From contig OW203989.1 of assembly GCA_934047225.1 (NCBI GenBank), positions 8,779,977 to 8,843,976 of the forward strand: DNA of 64,000 bases, read 5' to 3'. The notes under the pieces are model-generated. The model was not told the DNA's origin and ran no database searches. It worked only from the letters and a program-made list of their open reading frames with translations. Source of the DNA: Ypsolopha sequella (Eukaryota; Arthropoda; Insecta; Lepidoptera; Ypsolophidae). The first letter of the stretch is position 1, and each line of letters begins with the position of its first letter. Below, one piece after another: positions 33,851-44,710 of this stretch. The position numbers and the translations under genes are program-made.

Positions 33851-33852
33851 TA

Positions 33853-34227
33853 TATATCTCCCAAATTTATTATTTATTTCCTGACCCACTTCGCCTTAAT
33901 TCCGTCTAATTTTATGCTTTGGTTTCAAGACCTACCCTTTAAGTTGCATGTACTCCATATCAACCAATTAAAATACCATTTGAAGCTAGTATACTAGTAA
34001 GTAACTATATAATTTAATCTAATCTAATAAGTCCCTGATTTTATTCGTGAGCTTACTGAAATTTCACGGATCCATAGTTCCAATGTTATTTAAACGCTAA
34101 CGACTTCAAGCACGCGCGACGTGTAATTAGCATATGCAATATTTATGTTTTTTGTAGGATCTAACAAATAAAACATTTCACAAATAAAATTGGTTTAAAT
34201 GTTTCACATTCTACATTCAGGTTTTTA
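33853..34227. other. Non-coding stretch
   Basis: Nothing supported. Confidence 0.4.
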
Positions 34228-34626
34228 ATAGTAGTTTATGCTACAAGGGTAAAAAGGAATAAACTACGAGGACGATTTAAAACAGTGTTTTAAAATTAGT
34301 GTTTTAAACGTAACCGAGTAATTTATTGCTTTTACGCCCGTGTATCATATTACGTTTTTCAATGCATAGTGTGAGGAAATGAAAACAAATATAATCTTGT
34401 GAACTTTAAATTATGATCGACTCAAAAGGATTGTATCCAGAGCCGTTAAACAGTGGGGAAAAAAGTATCTATGGTACACAGGAAAGGCTGCAGGTTAGCC
34501 AACCATTGCAAACAAATTAAAAAATAATAATAAATAATAATAAACCCCTAGGGCAAAATAATCGACTTTCTGTTCGGTTTTGATGCATAAAAAGTGGGCC
34601 TTTACGAGCACATGCATTGAAAAATA
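34228..34626 (+). repeat. Family B MITE, copy 5
   Basis: Same orientation as copies 1 and 3. The hairpin loop GAGCGTAGCGAG is replaced by an altered sequence (AGTGTTTTAAAATTAGTG). Otherwise full length. Confidence 0.8.
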
Positions 34627-34659
34627 ATTAGTAGTACGCCCTTACATAACGTTACTCTG

Positions 34660-34816
34660 CGAGGTGTCCACGGAAGACGAGCGTCGTGGTACAGAATGGT
34701 GCCATGACACATGCTGAGTGGAGGCCTTTTGAGTGTCACTTCTGTTTTGTTTATTATTGCTTATATTGTATTTTAGTTGTGTGACACCAATAAAGCTTTT
34801 TCTATTCTATTCTATA
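34660..34816 (+). repeat. LINE 3' end with (TATTC)n tail
   Basis: GC-richer sequence (GGTGTCCACGGAAGACGAGC) leads to GACACCAATAAAGCTTTTTC and then TATTCTATTCTATAA. AATAAA plus a pentamer tail marks the 3' end of a non-LTR retrotransposon. Confidence 0.65.
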
Positions 34817-34819
34817 ACT

Positions 34820-35060
34820 GTGAACTCGTGGACCCCCACTTACAATCTCAGTAACCCCTTGACCGATTTCGGTCATGTTCAAATTTAAAAATTATTTTTG
34901 TCTTATTTACTCGCCTACCAAATTTCATATCGTTCCGATCAACAATACTCGAGTTATCGTCGGACAAACATTCAGATATACATACAAACGCCGCGCCGGA
35001 CTGTTCAAATAGACTCGGAGAACTTCGCTTGCTCACAGAAACTGAAGATGTATTTCACGA
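34820..35060 (-). repeat. Family J repeat, copy 1
   Basis: Shares with 58285-58400 and 58780-59075, in inverse orientation, the words ACTCGAGTTATCGTCGGACA, CCTTGACCGATTTCGGTCAT, and the AGTTCTC-N-AGTCT motif. It contains CATTCAGATATACATACAAA. Unclassified repeat. Confidence 0.65.
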
Positions 35061-35207
35061 AAGTGAACGGGAGTTGGGGATAATTGTTCTATAATAATAT
35101 CAAGGGCTGACCTTTGAATCACCACCTCAACTAAACGTGCAGACTAAAAATAACTTTGATTGTATTAGGTACAATTTTTTCCAATTGACCTTTAGGGATT
35201 TTGTTGG

Positions 35208-35923
35208 TTAAGAGTCGGTTGCGCCAAACATGCTCTCGCACTTGGATAATTTAGCATATTAATCAAAATATTTCTAACAAATAAAATTTGTGTAAGTAGT
35301 TAAAAAGTTGAACTACATCATGATTTTTTAGATTTGACGCAAGTATCACAATCATGATTTCATGATCACTAAAATCATGAAAAATGTAAATTGGCGTTTC
35401 AACTAAAAAAAAATGTATTTCTTTTTTGTTCCAAAAGTTTTTTTTCTTTTATCGTACCTTTAGAGATCAAAGCGCCTTGTTCGTGTAATATTTTAATATT
35501 GTTTTCCTTTCTTTATTTAAAGAGAAATACACATCCATTGACATTTTTTTTTGCGTGATTTTTCTGTACAGTAAAAATGTTGAATGTTTGAGTATTTCTT
35601 TTAAAATAACAAAAGGAAATAAAAAATTATAAAAATTTGTAAAGGCTACTTACTTTTATTCACTCTATAAAAATATATTTTATTTTGTAGTAAAATAAGT
35701 AGACTGATCATACTAGTTCCAACGCCAAATTACGTTTTTCGTGATTTTAGTGATCTTTCCGATTTTTTTTTGTCGATGGTTGTGATACCTGTGTCAAATT
35801 TGAAAAATCATAATCTATTTCAACTTCTTAACTACTAACACAAATTTTATTGTTAAAAATATTTTGATCTAATATGCAAAATTTTCCAAACGCGAGAGCA
35901 TGTTTCGCGCAACCTACCCTTAA
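35208..35923. repeat. TTAA-flanked foldback MITE, 716 bp (family N)
   Basis: TTAA at 35208-35211 and 35920-35923. Arms of about 200 bp match in inverse orientation, starting GAGTCGGTTGCGCCAAACAT and ending ATGTTTCGCGCAACCTACCC. Both arms include CAAAATATTT and ACTAAAATCA. No transposase frame. Shares the TTAA target with families A and C. Confidence 0.8.
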
Positions 35924-36384
35924 AGCATGATGCATCCGGACGTTCACTCAGAGCTATGCCCATAGCTCCTGTGACCAGTAGGAAAGAGGCGATAAAGAAT
36001 TTGCCATTTGATCTTCATTTGATCCTATCTTCGGCGGTTGTTGTGTGGATTTTCGTCTTATTGGAGTTAAGTGGAGTCTTCTTCGACAATAAAGTCTCCA
36101 ATAGTTGATATTTGAAGATTGAGAAAACTACAAATTGCGTCAGTTGGACTTTGGCGTTTTTTGGGTAAAGAAACCCTTGTTACCCAATAACCTTCCAATA
36201 ACATAGAATATTATCATGGAGCAAGTATTGTTTTCTAAAACCGAGATATTAACCCCTAATTCTTCTTAGTGTTTAATTATTTTTTTTCTTAGTCTTGGTA
36301 GGCAAGTGTGTTATCTACCCAAATTTTGAGATTTGACCCAGTAAAGTGATGTGACACACACTGTATAAGAGTTTCCTGTTATAG

Positions 36385-36570
36385 GTGTCCGTCACTAGTG
36401 GCACGGATGCGGTGGAGTGGCTGGGCGCCAACGCGCGCCATCTTTCAAATAAAAACGTCGCATCCAACGCTTGCGCAGGCTGGGTAGAGCATGGACTGCG
36501 CTAGGTGAGCGTTGCGCGACGGCGGTGCATGTACGCTGCGGCGGGCGGCGCGTCGCTCGCGGGCCGTAAG
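36385..36570 (+). CDS. GC-rich exon candidate block
   Basis: GC-rich island in AT-rich DNA with an acceptor (TTCCTGTTATAG) ending at 36384. Frame 1 is open for 39 codons (SGTDAVEWLG, then AGWVEHGLR) and stops with TAG at 36502-36504, immediately before a strong donor GTGAGC. Alternatively, an ATG at 36529 encodes MYAAAGGASLAGRK to the donor AAG|GTAATG after 36570, phase 0. The block may be an alternative first exon with its leader. The TDAVEWL stretch is faintly DEP-domain-like, too weak to assign. Not recognised as a known protein. Confidence 0.35.
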
Positions 36571-36707
36571 GTAATGTAACAGCTATATCATAGTCGTTAT
36601 TTCAATAGCAGCTATATTTATTAGTTATTAAACATCATTATTACAAACTTGTCTGTGGAGTTGGGAGGTGATAAACTAACACTATCTTTTACTGTTGAAT
36701 AGTGTCA

Positions 36708-36761
36708 ATGATGAGTTCATCTGAACGTGTCAACGAACTTTTTGAACTTGACGAATTTGGG
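36708..36761 (+). CDS. Candidate first exon (MMSSSERVNELFELDEFG)
   Basis: ATGATG at 36708 opens 18 codons, MMSSSERVNELFELDEFG, ending at donor GGG|GTGAGA after 36761 in phase 0. An acceptor-like TGTTGAATAG lies just upstream, so it could also be internal. It is compatible in phase with the exon at 37719. The peptide is acidic and unrecognised. Confidence 0.3.
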
Positions 36762-37718
36762 GTGAGAGTTTTTAATAAGTGAACTTACATCACAGAGCAA
36801 AACAAATTATTTTAGCTACCACAAAAATTGTTAGAAACACTAGCACCTCCACCAACTCAACAGATAACTTTGTAGTCCACTCTGCATAAAACCTAGGTTT
36901 CGGATCAACTTAATATTAGTAACTATAGAACAAAATCTCCAAGCCCACTTTTTGCTAATATTGCAATGGTTAGAAAAGCAATAACTAATAAATTGTATGT
37001 TACGATACAAATATTCATAATTATTTGATTTGTTCTAGTAAACTATGTAAAAAAAAAATACTGTAACTACTATCGATGTTCACCACACAACACATTATTT
37101 GTTGTCTTTTGGGTGCTAATTTGATGATATTATTGTTTGTTTCTAGAGATTTTTCTGTACAATTAAAAAACGAACTTGAAAAAATAAGCTTTAGTTTTTA
37201 AATAATTACTCATATTAGTTTGAGTCAGTCAGGTGACCCGAGGAATGCAATTGAAAAAATAAAGTGTGGCTAGGAGCTTGTTGTAACGTTATCTATATAA
37301 GACAAAAAATATATAAAATATTTTGTTATTTATAATATCAAACTGTATATAAGGTGACTTTGATTGATTCAGTAAGTAAATGAATTTGAATCTAAATTCA
37401 TACTAGAGACTTTGTAAGTTAAAAGGTTCAATTAATAAATTTTCTGTGAAAAACACAAAATCAAATTTAGGCTTCCTATGCTAATTTGCTCAGGGTTGTT
37501 CATAAACATGTATTGTGGCAAATATTTTGCATATTTTGCAAAAAAGGTCATTAAGCCTTGGTCCTGACCACTTACTGAGTTTCCTGTATGAATTTGGCTA
37601 CATTAAAAATTTAAAATATGGACATGAAAAATAAATAGCTGCTATACGTTATATACTATAACGTTATATACGTTATATACTATTTAGTAGCTACTAAACG
37701 TTATAACTGGTATTTTAG

Positions 37719-37886
37719 GCGCGCCAGCACGGCCGCCAGCCCGCGCCGTCTAGCCCGTCCGCGCACAGCCCCCCGCACCCCGCGCCCGGCGTCCGAGCAT
37801 ACTCCTGCCAGCACTGGGAGTCGCGGCTCGCCGCCCCGCCCCGCAACGTCTCTTCCGCTTTCCCCGAGCCATGCGACCTCGTCGAG
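37719..37886 (+). CDS. Candidate internal exon, 56 codons, GC-rich
   Basis: A branch-like CTACTAAAC and acceptor GGTATTTTAG precede 168 bp of strongly GC-rich sequence that ends at donor GAG|GTATCT. Frame 1 is open throughout, phase 0 at both ends. It is rich in Pro, Ser and Ala at first and ends with CQHWESRLAAPPRN and PEPCDLVE. Another frame is open but more repetitive (Arg/Pro/Thr). Sharp composition contrast and paired splice signals make this the best host exon in the window. The phase fits joining to the short upstream exons at 29140, 36529 or 36708. The protein is not recognised. Confidence 0.5.
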
Positions 37887-38814
37887 GTATCTCCTATACG
37901 TGTGGTAGTGTATTGGTGTATTTGTTGTATCGTATTAGACTAAGCATGCATGGGGTTGTACATGAGTCGTCATAGTTTTGGGCGACAAAAGCCTTTTTCA
38001 CTACGAATATTTATCGACTCGTGTATACAAGTGAAACTTTATCAAACTTAAGCTGAATTATGCCAACATGAAACAACTTCAGTTTGATAAGGAGTTGACA
38101 TGTCTGTGTTTGATTTAAGGTCAGTGGCCTGGTGGCTTAACCAGGGTTAAGCCGGAGATTATTTCAGTTATCGTTTGTTCGGCTATGTTCATTTTTGTTA
38201 TATATTGAAGCTGTTTTTGGCCCGGACTGTAGGTAATTTCTAAGAGTCGATTATTTTTATAGTAAATTTTCTCTAATATGGTTTAAATTTAAAATAAATC
38301 GTCGAAAATTTGCGGGTTACTGCAATAAATATTCAGAAATTGTCTAAGATTAGCGCCAAATAGAGTTTTAGTATATAAAAAATGACGTCACTGTAAAAAT
38401 AAGACTGAAATATTATATAACAGCTTCATGGAATAATATGTAATCTAAATGTACTTCAGTAGATTTTAATCTCAATGTTTGTAATTTTATGTGAATGGCT
38501 ACACTACATGGATTGTCGTTGTAATTGTAATAGCCGTAGGTAGGTACCCAATTTTATATCAAAGTATGCCTTTAATCGTATTATTAAGTATTAATGTTGT
38601 CAGTAGTTATAAATACCCTAAACGAGACAATGCAGCAACGACGATTATTGTCATGAAATACGGTAACGGAATTGACGTCAGTTTGTAAAATAACATGAGA
38701 AAAACCACACCCCTAATATCGAACTCTGTTAATAGTGAAAGTTAAATTCTAAAAGAATATCTGGAATATCATGTCAGGAGTGTTGAATAGTGAAGTGAAA
38801 CAAGTGGGCCGGCC
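37887..38814. other. Non-coding stretch (possible intron)
   Basis: AT-rich, with two TGACGTCA sites (38383-38390, 38673-38680). No supported gene. The frame at 38491-38688 has no domain. Confidence 0.35.
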
Positions 38815-38853
38815 ATGAAACAACGATACCTAGAGAGCAGCGACCGGTGGCAG
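38815..38853 (+). CDS. Candidate first exon (MKQRYLESSDRWQ)
   Basis: In a locally GC-richer stretch (38800-38905), an ATG with GCC before it opens 13 codons, MKQRYLESSDRWQ, to a possible donor CAG|GTGTCG, phase 0. Without splicing the frame runs 28 codons to TGA at 38899-38901. Weak evidence: it could be an alternative first exon or an upstream frame. Confidence 0.2.
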
Positions 38854-39452
38854 GTGTCGAAGTACCAGAGACTACGACTCGACGTGCGGAACGAAACTTG
38901 AGTGACAGTGACAAAATATAACAATTAAAACAAACTAATAAATAACAATTAACGCCAAATTGCGCTTACTTCCATTACGTATTCTTTTCTCGCAATAAAA
39001 CATATCGTATTATAAGAACGACCACTTTAACTTAAAAATTAGATATTCCTAAATAGTTTTTGCCTTTCTCGTGCCTATCTTTAAAAGCATTCTAAAATTT
39101 ATCAAAACTTAAATCTACTGTGATGGGACTAAAACAAATTTGATACTGTCGGTTGACGTGTCACCCCTAAAATATAATTTAAAAGTCTGTTCAAAATCAA
39201 TTACTAAAATTTAAACGCTTACAAACTGTAATCTTAGAATCGCTAGCATAGCTTTAGGGAACAATTAAACTCAACTAAAAAAAAAACAGTGCGTGAGTGT
39301 GCGAAACAAAAACTGTTAAAATAGCTGTTATAACGTGAGCAGTGCATCACTAAATAGTCTATAGTGCGTTCGTTATAACACAAGCCGTTGGGTCAGCCGC
39401 CATAGGCTGAGCGTTTTGCCCGCGATACCCAACGGCTACAAAACTGGCAAGT

Positions 39453-39593
39453 ATGCAGGCAGCTCTTATGCTCAGATCCAAATCGCGGGAGAGAAGAAAA
39501 CAGCGTCTGAAAAGAGGCTTCAAGCAAGAAATACCAAGCAATGTTGCAACGAAGGGGATCGCACCGTTTCCGAGATATCCACCTGCTTCGTGG
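39453..39593 (+). CDS. Candidate first exon, 47 codons, basic
   Basis: ATG at 39453 opens 47 codons rich in Arg and Lys (SRERRKQRLKRGF), then IAPFPRYPPASW, ending at a consensus donor TGG|GTATGT, phase 0. The upstream leader (39360-39450) contains an inverted pair CCGTTGGGT/ACCCAACGG. A second frame over the same bases is also open, so the frame is uncertain. The basic start could be a nuclear or membrane-targeting N-terminus, as seen in genes with alternative first exons. Function unknown. Confidence 0.4.
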
Positions 39594-39799
39594 GTATGTC
39601 TTTTATTTTACAGACATGATGGAACAGTTGTTTACTAATAATTCGTGTAAAACCACGCTTGTGTTCATAGATAGAACAATTTTTCCATTATATCTCCATT
39701 TCAATTTCTAAATGTTTCTTTGTTTTGTGTGTCTATTACCGGGTATCTTTCTGTTTGATTTAAGCATTGTGTTGAAGAAGGTATTTTTTTTATTGCATG

Positions 39800-39804
39800 A
39801 TATT
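39800..39804. repeat. Solo LTR target duplication, left
   Basis: ATATT, repeated at 40318-40322 immediately after the solo LTR. Confidence 0.85.
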
Positions 39805-40317
39805 TGAACGCGCGATATGACGGCAGTGCTTTGTATCACCATAGGTTTTAAAAATGGTGGAAAGTGAAGAGAGAATATTACGAAGATGAAAGATCTGACC
39901 TTGGGAAGGAGCTGCAAGCACCTAAAACCACGCCTCACCTGGATCACCAAATTTCTGGTTCTCCCAGATAGGCTTTTTCTTTTCCTCCGTGCCTGGTTGC
40001 GCTCTTCTCGGCTTATCTTCTTCGTAACGTAACGTGGTGTATTGGTTTTGATGAGGATGAGGCGCACACCGTGTGTGATCTCAAAATGGCGGCGTGAAAT
40101 TTCACGCCGGAAGTCTATGTTGTCTTTCGTCTAGCTAGATCCTTGCCTTGACCCTACCACGCCGCCATTTTGATTGACGACTTCTGATTGACGACTGACT
40201 AAACTAATTGCGTCCAAAACTAAGCGGGTTGCGATGCAGCGCAAGTGACAATTGCAAATGTGAATTTATTACCTACTACCTCACACAATAAGAGAACCAC
40301 AAGAAGTGGTGCGAACA
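39805..40317 (-). mobile_element. Solo LTR of the BEL/Pao family
   Basis: Reverse complement of the LTR at 16001-16465, running from TGAACGCGCGATATGACGGC to the end GTGGTGCGAACA. It is 513 bp against 465 bp, with many substitutions and insertions (for example near 40100-40300). It has no internal region and is flanked by ATATT on both sides, so it arose by LTR-LTR recombination after an old insertion in the opposite orientation. The 119-codon minus-strand frame here is LTR sequence, not a gene. Confidence 0.9.
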
Positions 40318-40322
40318 ATATT
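40318..40322. repeat. Solo LTR target duplication, right
   Basis: ATATT, identical to 39800-39804. Confidence 0.85.
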
Positions 40323-42510
40323 GATAAATCTTTTTTACGTGTATTTACGGACATCTGCACGTGTAAAAATACAGTGAAAATACATTCAAACAAAGAAAGT
40401 TTACCAAGCACTCTACTGAAGTACAATTTCTTGATTTTTGTTGTTACCTAATATTACCAATGTTGGTACAAAATTGGAAATATTATTCTCGAATAAACTG
40501 ACACAAGTCATAAACAAGGCTAGATGTTAGGTATGATCACAGACTTTCTGTAGGTATGATTTATAAATGAGATGTCTGTTTGTTCCCCCCTGGTACTGTG
40601 GAAAATGAGAACCGCAACAATTACATTAGTGATTGCTGAAGGATTATCGGCTCTGAGTTGTCCAATATTAGGTTTACTTTCTTCTGATAGGAGTTGATGA
40701 TTTGCACAATCATTTTGCAATTTATATGTGCACAATATTGTGCTCTTTATTTGTGCAAAGAAAGACAGAAATATATTTTCCATCACACGTATTCAAAAAA
40801 CTACAATTGGCTTTAGGGGATAGTGGGAGCCAAAGACAATTTTATTCCCATGGGAGTTTGCGCTTTCTCTTTTCTGATTGGTCCGCGTTCGTGCTTCGAA
40901 TAGATCAGCGCCATTTAACCAAATATGTCGAACGTGTTAAATTACGCTTGAAATCTGTGTTTTATTTCTTATCTTACATAATATTTATAATTTATAATTA
41001 TGTCAGGAGTCGAACCTTCCTTATGGGACCTGTGTTTACTACTCTTTTTCCACGGTTTTTGTGAATAATCCAGGTGTAAGGGCTTAAAAATAAATCCATG
41101 AAACAAGAGCATTAATCATTATGTGGGATATTTATTTGGTCAGCTATGCCATACAATAAAATAGGAACCTATATTTAATATTTTATTATATATTTAATTA
41201 TTTGTATTTAGTTCCACATAAAATATTGAACAAATACATTATCAAATCAGTGGGATGTCAAAGACACAATAAAACTAGTAAATTATCCAAAAGTAAAATC
41301 ATCTTCTATTATTCCGGCAGTTTTCTCTTTTTATCGCACTATGACTTTTTGCAGCTTAATAATACGACCATAAAACATCGTAGATATCTAATCCTTTTTA
41401 CAATTATTTCAAAAGCCTGTGTATCACTCTGAGCACTGAATTATATAATATTATTATATTACTATAGTAATATTACTTTTTTCTTTGATCATTATCCTTC
41501 TTTAACCAAGACTCAAAAGACCAACTCCATTTTTGTTCCGCCATCACGCCACACCCCACGAGTCAAAGAACAACTTTTAACCATCACGTGGAGTGTCATG
41601 AGTAGTCATGACACTTCTTTATTTTATTAATTCATTGTTTATAATATTTACACATAACAATTCATATAATAATTTATGGTGTAAGTTCAGCAATGGTAAG
41701 ATAATTATTTTATTTTATTTGGATTGAAAAGAAGCTATTCAACTTTCACACAATGTTTTTGTTTTGTAACTCCCTACTTCAGCTCAACTACATGTTTGGT
41801 CACTGAACACTATCACAATAATATTGATTATTTATAAAGGTACATATTTATCAAATTATTACGGTTATTCTAACTAACGCATGATTTCTGAAGAAATTAC
41901 TGGCTGGCTAGGCTTTGGCAGCAATGCGCACTGAAAAAAAAACTTTACATCTGTATTCTTCTTACTTTCATTTCTTTTTTCACGGAAATTTTCACGCTAG
42001 TTTTTGCTTTACAAATAAGTTATTGCAAATAAGTAGTAATAGTGATACTAAACTCGTTAAAGCATAGTAAATGATGTAACTAATGTGCTAAAACAATTAT
42101 TACCCTGAAATACCATGTACTCGTAACTTTTTCTTTTTCTCATAGGTAGTGATGAAAAATAGTGGCTAAGATATTTTTTTCTCGGGCAGTGTATATTAAA
42201 TTTCTCGCTACCTACATTAGAATCATTTGCTTCGCTCTGAATTTAAAATAACGCCAATAAAATGCCAATTCGCACTTTCCTTCACTGAGTGAGCAAAATT
42301 GACTTTTGCTCACTTGTTTTAAAACAAAGGCGCGCTTTTCGAGCTAGTGAGGTGAAAAGTATGTAAGTATGATTTATTTCAAAATATTTAAAAGAAACAC
42401 GTGAATTTGTAAGAAGTAGGTTTCATTTGTCACGAGGTCAAAGCCATTGACTGTTGTCACCAGTCACCACCACCCCGGTGCAGGTGATAATAGCTTCCTG
42501 CGATAGCGGA
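40323..42510. other. Non-coding stretch
   Basis: No gene supported. The 120-codon frame at 40702-41064 and the 76-codon frame at 41202-41432 show no domain or splice context. AT-rich palindromic words occur near 41430-41475. Confidence 0.35.
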
Positions 42511-42636
42511 ATGGCCGCCTCTCACACCCGCCACCCGCACACTAAATGGCGGCGCTTCGATTTTGACGATATTATGACCCTTTGCGGTTCAAAACTACGG
42601 ACCACAAATTGGCCTCTTCAAGGAGGTTGCGGCTAA
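42511..42636 (+). CDS. Small ORF or exon, 41 codons
   Basis: ATG with context GGAATGG at 42511, in a locally GC-richer block (42440-42640). It encodes MAASHTRHPHTKWRRFDFDD and continues to TAA at 42634. An in-frame donor is not convincing; GAG|GTTGCG at about 42624 is possible. It may be an alternative first exon of the same gene as the candidates at 36-39 kb, or chance. No family recognised. Confidence 0.2.
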   Translation: MAASHTRHPHTKWRRFDFDDIMTLCGSKLRTTNWPLQGGCG

Positions 42637-42700
42637 AAGGTTCATGGTTTGTATAAATAGCGGAGTTGGAACATCGGTTAAGTTTAATACAATTATCTAA

Positions 42701-42783
42701 ATTGTAGAGGCCTGAATATTAAATTTTTTATTATTTTATGAAATTGTAGAGGCCTGAATATTTAAATTTTTATTATTTTATTT
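42701..42783. repeat. Tandem duplication of about 42 bp
   Basis: AAATTGTAGAGGCCTGAATA followed by T-rich sequence occurs twice in direct tandem, with small indels in the T/A runs. Confidence 0.75.
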
Positions 42784-43026
42784 GTTTTATTTACGTGATA
42801 AACAAATGAAAATATAATTGGAATTGACGGGCACTTTTTAATAACAGTAAATAGTGTTAGCTACCTTTTTATGAATTCTTACTCGTGGATTAGAACTAGT
42901 TTATGATATCGAAAACTGCCTACAATCATTTCTTTTCTCGTTTTACGAGCCTGCTAGAATTAATATGACGCGTATATTCTGTCACTTTTGACATCTGTCA
43001 AAAATAAAAGTATCATGAAACTAGGC

Positions 43027-43168
43027 AATCTAGAGGAATCGAGTCTACGAAACAGTGTATTCAATGCACCCAGGTAAAGCAACCCAGATGAACTAAGTCT
43101 ACTTCGGTTACCTGAGTGAATCAAGTCTACGAAACCGTATACCCAGATGAATTAAGTCTAGGGCACCC
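43027..43168 (+). repeat. Degenerate minisatellite, about 30-bp unit
   Basis: Four partial units share ATGAATTAAGTCTACG-like cores and ACCCAG starts (CCAGATGAACTAAGTCTAC, GAGTGAATCAAGTCTACGAA, CCAGATGAATTAAGTCTA). The first unit is longer and more diverged. Confidence 0.65.
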
Positions 43169-44142
43169 ACAGACCCATCTTATTAACCACGGACAAGTGA
43201 GATTTTTTTCCGCCACTGCCGGGGTGTTACGGGGTAATGCAGAGAGTGTACTTAAGTAAGGAAATAGAGATGGGATAGTATGGAATGACATTTGAAAATT
43301 AGTGAAATTGCACTGCACTAATGTGTTGGTGAAAAAGGGTTGCCCTCCTTACGAGGTCTAATATGGAAACATATTCTTGAACATCTAGTATCCCCCTACT
43401 ACTTTATGTCACTATCATGTCAACTCTTACACGCCTTATAGTCTTAACATGTAATTGTATAGCTTAAACAATTTATTCATACTCAGCATGCCACGTAAAG
43501 TCTAAAAACGTCACTACCCGTATATTTAAATAATAAACGATATGCACCAAGTTTCAGAAGAACATATAACAAAATATAATCTCAAAAGATAGCCCTCAAA
43601 CATCATTAACTCCCGAGAACCGTGGCTCGTTAAGTGAAAGTAATGCTACATCATGGTTCGATACGGACTGACTTGAACTACAGGGCATGCCAATCTTTAC
43701 GGGGTATGTAATAAGGGCTGCATGTGAAACGAATGAGTGTGAACCGTGCTTTGATGGCTTCCGTGAATACGCGTCCTCTGTCCTGGCACTCCTTGTGCTT
43801 TAACGATTTCAAACGTTACGCTTTTCTACAGAAATTTTATACCTTTTGTATAGATTTTTAGTTAGCTTTGAGTTAATAAAGCTAAAATTATTTTATTAAA
43901 TAATAATTATTTTTATGTTACGGGGCACCGCGCGTGTAGACTTTGTGTATGTAGAAATAATCCTACGCCGAAGCCAAAACGATACGGTTCAGTGCTACGC
44001 CACTGCTGTAGTTACTTTACCGACAGTCATCGTAGCATTTCATACTTAGTAGTTGAATTTTGTTATACTAGGCGCCAGTAAAGAAACTTAGCTTATAATC
44101 CTTTTAACGTTCTAGATCGCGTCGTAGTCTGAGCGCATAGAT
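43169..44142. other. Non-coding stretch
   Basis: No gene or repeat recognised. GC-richer patches at 43740-43800 and 43920-44010 show no open frame of note. Confidence 0.35.
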
Positions 44143-44710
44143 GTAACACGATTTAACTCATTTTTGACAGGACTAAACGTAATTTAAGACGCTCGTATCC
44201 CAGAAGAGTGACTCTCTGTCTTTTTCTTTACGTGTACGGAGTAAAGAAAATAACCACACTTTTGTACTTTTTCGTTGTTTTTATCGGTTTTTAAATTGTT
44301 TAAAAATAAGGGATATGTTTATTAAAACCCACTTACGTGGTCGACCTAGAAAATTTAAAGAGCAATATTACCAGATATGTTTCGTTAATAAAAGAGTGGA
44401 GTTATAGAAATGGCATTATTTGAAAGGTCTTATTACATGCTGTGTTCGTGAATTATTTCTATCGAGCAAAGTTTATCTGATCGTGTAACACTTGCGTGGA
44501 AGACCTAGATAAAGGTTCGAACTATATTGCGTATATTTTTTTTGGAAGTTTTAGACGGTATTTGAAAGTTGTATTTGACTTTGAAATTACTGATTTTGCG
44601 ATAAGAACGCCTTAAGCGTTCTTTCTTTTTCTTTCTGTATTCGAAGGACAAAGACGGGACGCTTAAAGTAAGGTTAGTCCTGTCAAATAAGTTAAGTTAT
44701 GTAACACTGA
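44143..44710. repeat. Family E MITE, long copy
   Basis: Ends TTTTTGACAGGACTAAACGT and GTTAGTCCTGTCAAATAAGT are inverted. The interior includes TTTTTCTTTCTGTATTC and AGGACAAAGACGGGACGCTT as in the short copy at 11064-11170, plus about 350 bp missing from that copy. No transposase frame. Confidence 0.7.

Noticed and set aside
36385..36504. DEP domain assignment for the GC-rich exon
   Set aside because: Only a short TDAVEWL stretch resembles DEP; too little to name a family.
39708..40067. 119-codon minus-strand frame
   Set aside because: Lies within the solo LTR and matches the LTR frames; not a gene.
40702..41064. 120-codon + strand frame
   Set aside because: No domain, no splice context, AT-rich composition like its surroundings.
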